Source of the DNA: an uncultured Bacteroidales bacterium
GTDB taxonomy: Bacteria > Bacteroidota > Bacteroidia > Bacteroidales > Bacteroidaceae
Length of the DNA: 12,191 bases
NCBI GenBank assembly: GCA_937898885.1
Contig: CALDKD010000033.1
Coordinates: 1-12,191, forward strand
Direction of reading: 5' to 3'
A program made the position numbers and the translations under genes. Below are positions 1-7,124 of the stretch, piece by piece; the first letter of the stretch is position 1, and each line of letters opens with the position of its first letter. Under the pieces are notes generated by a model, which saw nothing but the letters and a program-made list of their open reading frames with translations, was not told the origin of the DNA and searched no databases.

Positions 1-97
1 GCCTTGATTACGCGGTTCAGTCCGCCACCTTGCTGCAACACCCTCTGATTGCGGTCTTGATACAAAACGCAGAAAATTTCCGCTGTTTTTCAGGTGA

Positions 98-143
98 GGC
101 GAAAGATATAGGGTTTGGGTAGGGGGCGAAAGATGTCCGGTTT
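98..143. repeat. Imperfect 19-bp direct repeat, period 27 bp
   Basis: Two copies begin GGCGAAAGAT and end GGTTT, at 98-116 and 125-143, matching at 16 of 19 positions by eye. On the minus strand each copy contains ATCTTTCGCC, which resembles the Bacteroidetes -7 element, and the upstream-most copy reads TATCTTTC. The repeat lies downstream of the tRNA-Gly terminator in non-coding DNA. It could be a pair of degenerate promoter-like elements, regulator sites, or the remnant of a local duplication; nothing decides between these. I see no convincing gene in 1-149. Confidence 0.4.
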
Positions 144-192
144 ACCGCCAAAAAAAGAGCAGCCGGGGCTGCTCTTTTTTTGAGCGGTAAAC
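140..192. repeat. Extended inverted repeat spanning tRNA-Gly 3' end and terminator
   Basis: The outer arms GTTTACCGC (140-148) and GCGGTAAAC (184-192) are perfect inverted copies. Between them sits the terminator hairpin with A7 and T7 flanks, and only one or two unpaired bases separate outer from inner stem. The right outer arm is the tRNA-Gly 3' acceptor strand plus the end of its T stem, so the left arm is a free-standing copy of the complementary sequence beyond the terminator. Confidence 0.6.
150..181 (-). terminator. Rho-independent terminator of tRNA-Gly
   Basis: The stem AGAGCAGCC (156-164) pairs with GGCTGCTCT (167-175) around a GG pair, flanked by seven A on one side and seven T on the other. 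It starts two bases past the tRNA discriminator on the minus strand, and the following T run fits intrinsic termination. The symmetry means it could also work on the plus strand. Confidence 0.85.
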
Positions 193-255
193 GGGGCTCG
201 AACCCGCGACCTTCGGCTTGGGAAGCCAACGCTCTACCAACTGAGCTATTACCGC
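183..255 (-). tRNA. tRNA-Gly, anticodon CCC
   Basis: Read on the minus strand this folds as a full cloverleaf. The acceptor stem is GCGGTAA/TTACCGC, the D arm contains AGCTCAGTTGGTAGAGC, the anticodon stem TTGGC/GCCGA encloses the loop TTCCCAA giving anticodon CCC, and the T arm is the canonical GGTTCGAGCC type. The discriminator is T and no CCA is encoded (C and A bases follow instead), so CCA must be added after transcription. The tRNA reads GGG glycine codons. A terminator follows immediately and a promoter-like pair lies just upstream. Confidence 0.95.
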
Positions 256-265
256 GATTGCACCG

Positions 266-297
266 CGAAGATAATGGTTTTTATTTACTGGAGCAAA
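266..297 (-). promoter_or_regulatory. Bacteroidetes-type promoter for tRNA-Gly
   Basis: On the minus strand TTTG (plus 294-297) is followed after 20 bases by TATCTTCG (plus 266-273), seven of eight matches to TAnnTTTG. The element ends 10 bp before the tRNA 5' end. It lies just beyond the trmO stop codon on the same strand, so readthrough from trmO is also possible. Confidence 0.6.
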
Positions 298-309
298 CCC
301 TCCGCCTTT

Positions 310-993
310 TTATTTGATATCCGTAACCGTCAGGGTGCGGCCCGAGACCGTAAAGTGAACGTCAACCCCCTGATACCTCATACCATACACCCGCTCCGGA
401 TCATCCTGATAGTGCGGTCGCGGGTCCTGCGCTAGAATATCTCTGATTGTTTCAATAGCCTGTTCCGGGAATCCCTCCGGCAGATTGGCTACAACCCCCT
501 CAGGTATCACCACATCAAGAGACTGCCCGTAAGTCTGCGCCGTAAAGCCATCAGTGGCATCAGTGCGGCAGTCCGTGAACGGAATATACGGCTTGATATC
601 ATAAATAGGAGTGCCGTCCATCAAGTCCGCTCCCGCCACGTGAAGCACAGGCCCCTCAGGCCCGCTGAGCTCAATGCTCTCCAGCCTTACGCACGAGAGA
701 CCGATAGGATTGGGGCGGAAAGGAGACCGTGTGGCAAGCACACCCATTCTGGTGTTGCCTCCCAGCCTGGGCGGACGCACCGTAGGACTCCATCCCGTAT
801 CCGGCCGTATCGCCTCCGAGAACTCCCAAAGCAGCCAAATGTGCGAGAAACCCTCCAGCCCGCGAAGCGCGTCGGCATTGCGATACCTGGGGCAGAAAAC
901 AATCTCCGCCTTATCAGACTCTATCAGTCCGCTCTGCCTTGGTATTCCGAACTTATCGGTAAATCCGTTTCTTATTATGGCAATATGCTCCAT
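310..993 (-). CDS. trmO: tRNA (N6-threonylcarbamoyladenosine37-N6)-methyltransferase TrmO
   Basis: The product, 227 residues, matches the TrmO (TsaA/YaeB/VirR) family, which uses S-adenosylmethionine to N6-methylate t6A37 in tRNA, giving m6t6A, in E. coli chiefly on threonine tRNA. Visible landmarks are KFGIPRQ (residues 14-20), the beta-barrel signature RPPRLGGNTRMGVLATRSP (73-91) running into FRPNPIGLS (92-100), DLMDGTPIYDIKPYIP (123-138), and the family's C-terminal segment with DPRPHYQDD (190-198) and a following YGM. Length is normal. The frame is open to 1053, but I choose the ATG at 991-993: it starts at the conserved MEHIAIIRNG N-terminus, and a -7-like TACTTTCG lies 15 bp upstream, inside the longer version. 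The gene diverges from the sensor-kinase operon and probably stands alone. Confidence 0.93.
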   Translation of the reverse strand: MEHIAIIRNGFTDKFGIPRQSGLIESDKAEIVFCPRYRNADALRGLEGFSHIWLLWEFSEAIRPDTGWSPTVRPPRLGGNTRMGVLATRSPFRPNPIGLSCVRLESIELSGPEGPVLHVAGADLMDGTPIYDIKPYIPFTDCRTDATDGFTAQTYGQSLDVVIPEGVVANLPEGFPEQAIETIRDILAQDPRPHYQDDPERVYGMRYQGVDVHFTVSGRTLTVTDIK

Positions 994-1004
994 TCCCACT
1001 TGTT

Positions 1005-1036
1005 TTTGCGAAAGTAGCAATTTTTTCCTAATTTTG
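1005..1036 (+). promoter_or_regulatory. Bacteroidetes promoter of the sensor-kinase operon
   Basis: TTTG (1005-1008) is followed after exactly 20 bases by TAATTTTG (1029-1036), a full match to the TTTG / TAnnTTTG consensus. It lies 29 bp before the ATG at 1066, giving a short leader. This is the only good plus-strand promoter I see before the four-gene operon. Confidence 0.75.
1009..1016 (-). promoter_or_regulatory. -7-like element for trmO
   Basis: On the minus strand TACTTTCG matches TAnnTTTG at seven of eight positions, 15 bp before the chosen trmO start. I find no clear TTTG at the expected -33 distance, so the call rests on the -7 element and its position. It abuts the -33 element of the divergent promoter (1005-1008). 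Confidence 0.45.
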
Positions 1037-1065
1037 TGAGTTACGCTACTCATTAAAGACGCGAT

Positions 1066-2316
1066 ATGAGGAGAATCTTATGCACGCTCATTGCCTTGGC
1101 CTGGGTATTGATGGCATATCCTGCCGGAGAGTGTCAGGCATATGCGGGTGGCTCCCGCTATGAGAACACCGACCGCAGGCTATATAAGGATTGCCTCTTT
1201 GATTGCCTGGCAGACTCATTAGACGGCAACTGCGTCTTTCAGAACTGCTCATTCCAGAACATCGGCAACGCGCCTCTGCTGCACTCTCGCGGCACCGGAG
1301 TGGTGTTCCTTGGCTGCAATTTCACAGCCGGGCAGGACAATATCCCAACCGTGTATCTCACCGATGGCGGCGCGCAGGCCGCTCTGGTTGATTGCTCCTT
1401 CAACGGCGGCATAGACAGCGTGGCGTGGGCCTCCAGTTCCGATAATCACCTGAAATACTATCAGTACAATGTCACCCTCAATGGCTCAGAACTCATAGTG
1501 GGCGACACACTGCAGACCGTCTGTATGGATGGCCTGCCATTGCTTGATGCCTATCGCTTCAGCCTGTATGGCTGTGACTACTACAATCTGTATAACCTCT
1601 TGTCAGGCTTTGATGGCTGGGACCCCACCGGCCAGGAGCCCGTAGTACGTGCGGCCGAGGAGTATTACTCACGCCGCCTTACCGGCATTCCTGTGTCAAT
1701 GCAGCTTGCCACAGACAGCTTTCTGCTCACCGCTGGCCAGGAACCAACGGTCGTAACTTTCCAGGCTAAGCTCATGAGCGGCCAGAGCGCATCTCCTCAG
1801 ATGGTGGGCTGGATGCTTTCCAATGAAGACGATGCCGCCATCTCCGAGCCCGGGGTAACAGACAACCGCTGTACCGTTTACAGCATATCTCAAAAGGAGC
1901 AGAACAGCACCGCTATGCTTCAGGCGGTATCGGAATCTGGTCTTGAGGCATCGCTTCCACTTACATTGAGGGCAGAGCTGCTCGCAGCGCCTCAGTTCAT
2001 TGAACGTCCGCACATAGAAAAGGAAGGTGGCAAATATGTTGTGCGCTATAAGCTTGACTTACAAGGGTATTGTGACGAATCGCGCATCATCTGGGGCGAA
2101 ATTGTCAACAGTGGCGACAGTCGCAATATTCATCATTTAGTCACAACAAGTGCTGAATATTCAAATTCCTATACTCCCACACCGGAGAACGCCGGCAAAT
2201 ACCTGACCGTGCGTGTAGATGCCCGCAGCAACCGCAGCGATTACGGACAGGCCGCCACTTGTATTACCTCAAAACCGGTACCTGTGGGTATGGCCCGTAG
2301 AGGCAGAAAACACTGA
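1066..2316 (+). CDS. Exported beta-helix protein, degenerate pectinesterase-like, with Ig-like domains
   Basis: This 416-residue protein has a type I signal peptide (residues 1-25, likely cleaved after ECQA). Residues 35-155 show beta-helix spacing (KDCLFDC, FQNCSFQN, FLGCNF, LVDCSF). With YYQYNVTLNG (131-140) and NLLSGFDGWDP (177-187) this resembles the later part of a CE8 pectin methylesterase or related pectin-lyase fold. The catalytic GxVDFIFG and GRPW motifs are absent, and so is the usual N-terminal part of the helix, so enzyme activity is doubtful. Residues about 205-302 and 308-405 look like two Ig-like domains; the second contains YKLDLQGYCDESRIIW, which recalls C-terminal modules of exported Bacteroides pectinases. 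It is first in the operon, 5 bp before the kinase, so it may be an accessory or ligand-binding partner of that sensor. Export is secure; the pectinesterase relationship is moderate and by eye. Confidence 0.6.
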   Translation: MRRILCTLIALAWVLMAYPAGECQAYAGGSRYENTDRRLYKDCLFDCLADSLDGNCVFQNCSFQNIGNAPLLHSRGTGVVFLGCNFTAGQDNIPTVYLTDGGAQAALVDCSFNGGIDSVAWASSSDNHLKYYQYNVTLNGSELIVGDTLQTVCMDGLPLLDAYRFSLYGCDYYNLYNLLSGFDGWDPTGQEPVVRAAEEYYSRRLTGIPVSMQLATDSFLLTAGQEPTVVTFQAKLMSGQSASPQMVGWMLSNEDDAAISEPGVTDNRCTVYSISQKEQNSTAMLQAVSESGLEASLPLTLRAELLAAPQFIERPHIEKEGGKYVVRYKLDLQGYCDESRIIWGEIVNSGDSRNIHHLVTTSAEYSNSYTPTPENAGKYLTVRVDARSNRSDYGQAATCITSKPVPVGMARRGRKH

Positions 2317-2321
2317 ATGTC

Positions 2322-5300
2322 ATGAGACGCCTTTCCGTAATATCAGCCCTGCTCCTGCTGCTTCCGCTGCTCCTCGCAGCGCCGGCCAGTGCCCGACGCT
2401 CATCCAACGCCCGTGCCGACAGCCTTAACCTGGTGGCTCAGGGCTGGTTCCCTGTAAACCTTGACTCCGCGCAGTATTACGCCGAGTCCGCATCATATCT
2501 GTCCGGCCGTCACTCACAGTCGCGCTATGTGGCCGCCAACACACTCGGCGACATCGCCTTCGCGCGAATGAACTACGTTGAGGCATCGTACTGCTACGAG
2601 TCGGTATTGAAGCGCAGCCGCAGCAGGGTGGAGTGGCTGAAGGCCTATGTGGGAATGATGAACATCTGCCAGCGCATATCAGACAATATGTCCTTCTATC
2701 AGTACCGCGACAAGGCGCTTCTTGAGCTGCGCGGAATAAAGGACGAGCTCGGGTCGCTCTCGCCGGTTGAGCGGAACAGCGTGGCGCTTGCCGAGGCCGA
2801 CCTCCGCATAATCTCCGCCACCTATTTCTCTGTAGTGGAGCAGGGCGGGCAGGCGCGTCAGGAACTCTCCAGAATTGAGGCCGCAAACATACAGCATATT
2901 GACACACTGCGCTTCTTGCGTATCAATATGCTTGCCGGAAACGGACGTATGCGGTATCTCTCAGACATATACCTTACGGCTGAGCGCAACGGCTATGTGT
3001 GTCAGAGCGCCATAGCGCTGCAGGGAATGGCATCCGCGCTGATGGCTTTGCCCGCCGACGACGCATCACCCTTGTCACCAAGGATCACCGCCGCCATCAA
3101 CCCCACAGGCCTGCCCCGCGACCTTCTTATTGAGCAGCTGCTGCTCAGGGCCTTGCGCCAGTTCCTGCAGTACGGCTCAATGTACGGCGCCACTGAGACC
3201 TATTGCCTTCTCGGTCAGTATGCCAACGAGTGCGGTAACTTTGCCGGTGCCATAGAATGGCTTGAGAAGGCCCTCGATGTAATCAACACCTCGCGCGATG
3301 TGGCTATGTCCGGCATCGACAACCTGCCGTATCTGGAAAGCTGCCGTGCCGACACCGTGGTGGTAGAGAACGCCTGGGTGGAGCAGGTGCCTTGGATAGC
3401 GGTGCCCGAGTGTATGAGCCGTATCCGTGAGCAGCTCAGCATCTCCTACTCAGGCCTGGGCGATATGGCGGCATCGTTCTATAACCGCAATGTCTATCTT
3501 GAGCTTCAGAAGACCATCCGTCTGGACCGCCGCTACGAGGCGCGTCAGCATCTGCTGCGCAGGATGAACCGCTCGCTCGTCATCGCGCTTGCCGGAGTGG
3601 TGGTCAGCATCGTACTCCTGGCGCTGCTGCTCGTTCCGCTTCTACGTGCGGTGGGTAAGCGCAATATCCGGTATAAAAATGTCAACGAGCGCCTTATGAG
3701 CCTCTGCGGCGATATCCTTACAGCCAGACCTGAGGAGGGCCAGACTATGTCCGCCTGCCTCACACGCCTGCTTGACAGCGGGCTCGCTCCGCTCATCGGC
3801 ACCGGAAACACCGTGATAGAGCAGGACGGCGATTCAGTGCGCCTTGTCTGGCAGGGCTGCCGTCTGCGTGCCGACTCACAGATGCTTATTGACACCGTAA
3901 CACCGTTTGTCTCGGCCTCCCTTCAGAGCGCCGGAGTGATAGAGGATATCGGTGAACGCCAGATTATTGCCGGCAAGGAGCATCACATAGCCCTGTGCCA
4001 CGCCGCCGAGAACAAACGCCAGAACATCATCCGCCGGGCCTGCTGCTCGGTTATGTCAGATTGCCTGCCGCTCATTGACAGGATGGTTGGCGAGACCTCC
4101 AGGCTCAAGGCGGGCGATGAGAGCTTCGCGCACCACTTGGAATATATTGCCGAGCTTGCAGAGCGGACCGGCCAGTACAACGCCCTCCTCACACAGTGGA
4201 TAAGGATGTGTCAGGGCGAGGTGAGCCTGCATATCGAGAATTTCGCGCTGCAGCCACTGCTCAACATCATCAGCCACGGCAGCCACAGCTTCCAGCAGAA
4301 AGGCATCAGGCTTGAGGTAGGGCAGACCGACTGCATTGTCAAGGCCGACCGTGCGCTCACCCTGTTTATGCTCAACACGCTCGTTGACAACGCCCGCAAG
4401 TTCACACCGCAGGGTGGCAGTGTGTCAGTACAGGTGCAGAGCTCGCAGGATTGGGTTGAGCTCTCCGTGTCCGATACAGGCATCGGCCTTACCGACAGCG
4501 ATATAAACAAGCTCCTCAACGAGAAGGTCTATGACCCGCAGAGCATCGGTCAACAGGATGCCGGCCATTCCAAAGGCGGCGGCTTCGGCCTGATGAACTG
4601 CCGCGGCATCATTGAGAAATACCGCAAGAGCGGTCCTCCGTTCGACTGCTGCTCGCTTGGCATCACCAGCCAGCCGGGGCAGGGCAGCCGCTTCAGCTTC
4701 CGCCTGCCAAAGGGCATCCGCCGCACGCTCCAGCTTATCATCCTGCTTCTCTTGCCGGCCGGACTCCGTGCCCAGAACGACAACGCCCTGCTCGATGCCG
4801 CATACACCTTCGCCGACTCGCTCTACGAGTGCAACGTCCGCGGTGAGCACAGCCTTGCCCTGCAGTACGCCGATCTGGCTATTGACTGCCTCAACGAAGA
4901 CTACACCGCCCTTACCGGCGATACCGCCTGCCTGGCCAGCCTGCTCTCCACAGCCGCTCCCGCCGAGCAGACCTGGCTGGCACAAGGCTTCGGCACCGAC
5001 TATCAGACCATCCTCTGGATAAGGAACGAGGTAGCTATAGCCGCCCTGGACAGTTACGATATGGAGCTTTACAAATACAACAACGATGCCTACCTCACGC
5101 TCTTCCGCCTTTTCTACAGCGAGAAAGTCCTTGAGCGCGACTGTCAGCAGCTCCAGCGCTCCAACAGCAACGTGCGCATCGCCATCCTGCTCATCATCGT
5201 GGCCATCCTGCTCTTTGCCATTCTGCGTCTGGTGCTCTACTCGCGCTACTGGCTCCGCTACCGCAGCGACACCCGCCAGATAATGAGGCTCACCGGCTCC

Positions 5301-6398
5301 ATCTCATCGCTTCTCTCCGATGCCGTGAGCCGTGGCGACTACAACCTTCGCCAGCTCACCGACAACCTTGCCGGCATCATCTGGCCCGAGCTCAGGCTTA
5401 TGATGAACGTGGAGAGCCTCACATTAAGTATAACCAGCGATGACGGGCGCTTCACATCCACCCGTGGCAAAACAGATACCCCTTCCGGCACCGAGGTTAC
5501 CATCCCGATGACCCTGCTCCGCGATGACTCTCAGACCGAGGTGGGCAATATGACAGTGCGCCTGCGCGATGGCGGCGACAAGAACGACCGTATGGCCTGC
5601 CATACAATAGCGCGCTATCTGGCCGTGTCCGTGCACAACTGTATGCTCCGCCTCTCGTCGGGCTACCGCAGCCTGGAGCAGATGCGCGAGGAGTCGGAGC
5701 GACTCGCCCTTGAGGACAACCGCCTGCACGTTCAGAATATGGTGCTCGACAACTGCCTCTCCACTCTGCGTCACGAGACTCTCAGCTACCCGTCGCGCAT
5801 AGAGCTGCTAGCCGGACAGATGCTCCGTGGCGAGGGCGATACCGCAGGGAGCATCAGCTACCTGAATGAGCTGGTGCTCTATTATCGCGAAATCTACGAT
5901 ATCCTCAGCCGCAACGCGTCGCGCCAGCTCGGCTCGGCCGCATTCAAGGTTGAGAACGTGTCCGTAAGCGACCAGTTCGCCGCAATCCGCCGGAAGTACG
6001 CCACCCGCCTGCCTGAAGGCATCAGCCTCAGCGTGGTCTCCGATGCCTCCGTATGCCGTGGCGATTCCGTGCTGCTGCTCCTGCTTCTTGAGAATCTGGT
6101 GGAGCAGGCACTCTCATATCCTTCCGCGGGCACTCTCTCCCTGTATGCCGAGCCCGACGGCGATTTCGTCCGCATCGTCTTTGAGGACAGCCGCACAGAC
6201 ATCCCGCAGCAGAATCTTGGAATGATGTTCACGCCTCTCTGGCAGCAGGACAACCTGCGCTATGCCACCTGCCGTCAGATAATACGCCAGATAGACGAGT
6301 CAATGGACCATCCCGGCTGCCGCATCAACGCAGAGTCCCGCCGTGGCGGTGGGGTTACAATATGGCTCACGCTTCCAATGCAGAGCCCGAACCAATAA
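2322..6398 (+). CDS. Giant double sensor histidine kinase (DUF5112/DUF5113-like)
   Basis: A 1358-residue inner-membrane sensor, apparently two receptor-kinase units in tandem. Unit 1 has a signal peptide (1-24), a helical TPR-like periplasmic region (about 30-410), a membrane helix (418-441), a cytoplasmic linker, and an intact HATPase domain with N-box LNTLVDNARKF (684-694), G1 DTGIGL (718-723) and G2 GGGFGL (752-757). Unit 2 begins with a second hydrophobic segment (803-816, after KGIRR), then a smaller helical periplasmic region (820-948), a membrane helix (953-973), a linker, a histidine motif LSTLRHETLSYPSRI (His1151) and a degenerate HATPase. In the latter ENLVEQA replaces the N-box (Gln1262 at the key Asn) and both glycine boxes are lost. 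Unit 1 has no histidine at the aligned acceptor position (near Pro583). Basic residues on the cytoplasmic sides of the helices support this topology. I recall the same layout in Bacteroides proteins annotated DUF5112/DUF5113. Its partner is presumably the regulator 9 bp downstream; the ligand is unknown. Confidence 0.85.
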   Translation: MRRLSVISALLLLLPLLLAAPASARRSSNARADSLNLVAQGWFPVNLDSAQYYAESASYLSGRHSQSRYVAANTLGDIAFARMNYVEASYCYESVLKRSRSRVEWLKAYVGMMNICQRISDNMSFYQYRDKALLELRGIKDELGSLSPVERNSVALAEADLRIISATYFSVVEQGGQARQELSRIEAANIQHIDTLRFLRINMLAGNGRMRYLSDIYLTAERNGYVCQSAIALQGMASALMALPADDASPLSPRITAAINPTGLPRDLLIEQLLLRALRQFLQYGSMYGATETYCLLGQYANECGNFAGAIEWLEKALDVINTSRDVAMSGIDNLPYLESCRADTVVVENAWVEQVPWIAVPECMSRIREQLSISYSGLGDMAASFYNRNVYLELQKTIRLDRRYEARQHLLRRMNRSLVIALAGVVVSIVLLALLLVPLLRAVGKRNIRYKNVNERLMSLCGDILTARPEEGQTMSACLTRLLDSGLAPLIGTGNTVIEQDGDSVRLVWQGCRLRADSQMLIDTVTPFVSASLQSAGVIEDIGERQIIAGKEHHIALCHAAENKRQNIIRRACCSVMSDCLPLIDRMVGETSRLKAGDESFAHHLEYIAELAERTGQYNALLTQWIRMCQGEVSLHIENFALQPLLNIISHGSHSFQQKGIRLEVGQTDCIVKADRALTLFMLNTLVDNARKFTPQGGSVSVQVQSSQDWVELSVSDTGIGLTDSDINKLLNEKVYDPQSIGQQDAGHSKGGGFGLMNCRGIIEKYRKSGPPFDCCSLGITSQPGQGSRFSFRLPKGIRRTLQLIILLLLPAGLRAQNDNALLDAAYTFADSLYECNVRGEHSLALQYADLAIDCLNEDYTALTGDTACLASLLSTAAPAEQTWLAQGFGTDYQTILWIRNEVAIAALDSYDMELYKYNNDAYLTLFRLFYSEKVLERDCQQLQRSNSNVRIAILLIIVAILLFAILRLVLYSRYWLRYRSDTRQIMRLTGSISSLLSDAVSRGDYNLRQLTDNLAGIIWPELRLMMNVESLTLSITSDDGRFTSTRGKTDTPSGTEVTIPMTLLRDDSQTEVGNMTVRLRDGGDKNDRMACHTIARYLAVSVHNCMLRLSSGYRSLEQMREESERLALEDNRLHVQNMVLDNCLSTLRHETLSYPSRIELLAGQMLRGEGDTAGSISYLNELVLYYREIYDILSRNASRQLGSAAFKVENVSVSDQFAAIRRKYATRLPEGISLSVVSDASVCRGDSVLLLLLLENLVEQALSYPSAGTLSLYAEPDGDFVRIVFEDSRTDIPQQNLGMMFTPLWQQDNLRYATCRQIIRQIDESMDHPGCRINAESRRGGGVTIWLTLPMQSPNQ

Positions 6399-6407
6399 TG
6401 TCAGAAT

Positions 6408-7124
6408 ATGGAAAAGTTTTCAATAATAGTAGTAGAGGATGTGGCCCTTGAGCTGAAGGGCACGCTCTCTATCATCAAATCCGAGCTTCCCGAGGCGGAG
6501 GTTGTCGGGACTGCAATGTCGGAGTCTGAGCTCTGGCCTCTCCTTGCCGGCACGCAGGCGCAGCTTGTGCTTCTTGACCTTGGACTTGGCGGCTCCACCA
6601 CTGTAGGCGTGGACATCTGCCGCCGCATCCGCAAGGAGTATCCGCTTCTTAAGGTGCTGGTCTTCACCGGCGAGACCCAGAACGAGAAGCTTTGGGTGGA
6701 TGTGCTTGAGGCCGGTGCCGACGGCCTATCCCTGAAGACTGGCGAGATGCTTACCCGCAGTGTGATGATGGATGTCATGTCGGGCCGTCGTCCGGCGTTC
6801 AACCAACCGGTGCTGGACCGCATTATGGAGCGGTACATCAAAGCCGTGCGCCAGGACAACTCCAGCCGCGATGCGGCCATCAAGTACGATATCGATGAGT
6901 ACGATGAGCGTCTTCTCCGTCATCTGGCGCTAGGCTACACCAAGGATATGATAAGTGACCTTCACACTATGCCGTTCAGCAGCAAGTCTATCGAGAAGCG
7001 TCAGACTGACCTTGTGAGCCGTCTTTTCCTGCCCAGCGAGGGCAATGTGAATGTGGCGCGTCTTGTCACCCGTGCCATTGAGCTGCATATTATCGACCCA
7101 GAGAGACTTGAGCCAGATGAGTGA
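6408..7124 (+). CDS. NarL/LuxR-type response regulator, partner of the upstream kinase
   Basis: A 238-residue two-domain regulator. The receiver domain (about 1-125) has the acidic pair Glu10-Asp11, phospho-acceptor Asp57 in VLLDLGLG, Thr87 in VFTGET and Lys110 in SLKTG, so all phosphorylation residues are present. The C-terminal part (about 163-230) reads as a divergent LuxR-type helix-turn-helix: DERLLRHLALGYTKDMISDL, then SSKSIEKRQTDLVSRLF as the likely recognition helix. The long linker (126-160) is richer in charged residues. It starts 9 bp after the kinase stop and overlaps the next gene by 8 bp, so it is translated from the same mRNA and is very probably phosphorylated by that kinase. 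Its DNA targets are unknown; the operon promoter at 1005-1036 is a natural candidate. Confidence 0.9.
   Translation: MEKFSIIVVEDVALELKGTLSIIKSELPEAEVVGTAMSESELWPLLAGTQAQLVLLDLGLGGSTTVGVDICRRIRKEYPLLKVLVFTGETQNEKLWVDVLEAGADGLSLKTGEMLTRSVMMDVMSGRRPAFNQPVLDRIMERYIKAVRQDNSSRDAAIKYDIDEYDERLLRHLALGYTKDMISDLHTMPFSSKSIEKRQTDLVSRLFLPSEGNVNVARLVTRAIELHIIDPERLEPDE

Noticed and set aside
17..229. 70-residue minus-strand open frame at the left end
   Set aside because: It runs through the tRNA-Gly gene and its terminator; residues such as GFEPRLPL are the usual false translation of the T arm of a tRNA.
183..255. Integrated element using tRNA-Gly as attachment site
   Set aside because: The only nearby copy of the tRNA end is inverted, and there is no integrase or other mobility gene in the window.
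994..1053. Longer trmO start at 1053
   Set aside because: The extra 20 residues have no family counterpart and contain the probable trmO -7 promoter element.
2425..6253. Many open frames of 60-186 residues on the opposite strand or other frames inside the kinase gene
   Set aside because: The kinase frame has clear domains throughout; the others are Arg/Ser/Pro/Cys-rich shadows of GC-rich codons and show no recognisable motif.
4722..6398. The kinase as two genes fused by a sequencing or frameshift error
   Set aside because: No stop, frame change or internal start was seen at the junction, and I recall the same two-unit layout in Bacteroides proteins.
7051..7116. Longer start for the membrane protein
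   Set aside because: The added 22 codons lie entirely within the response-regulator gene; the ATG at 7117 makes a normal coupled overlap.
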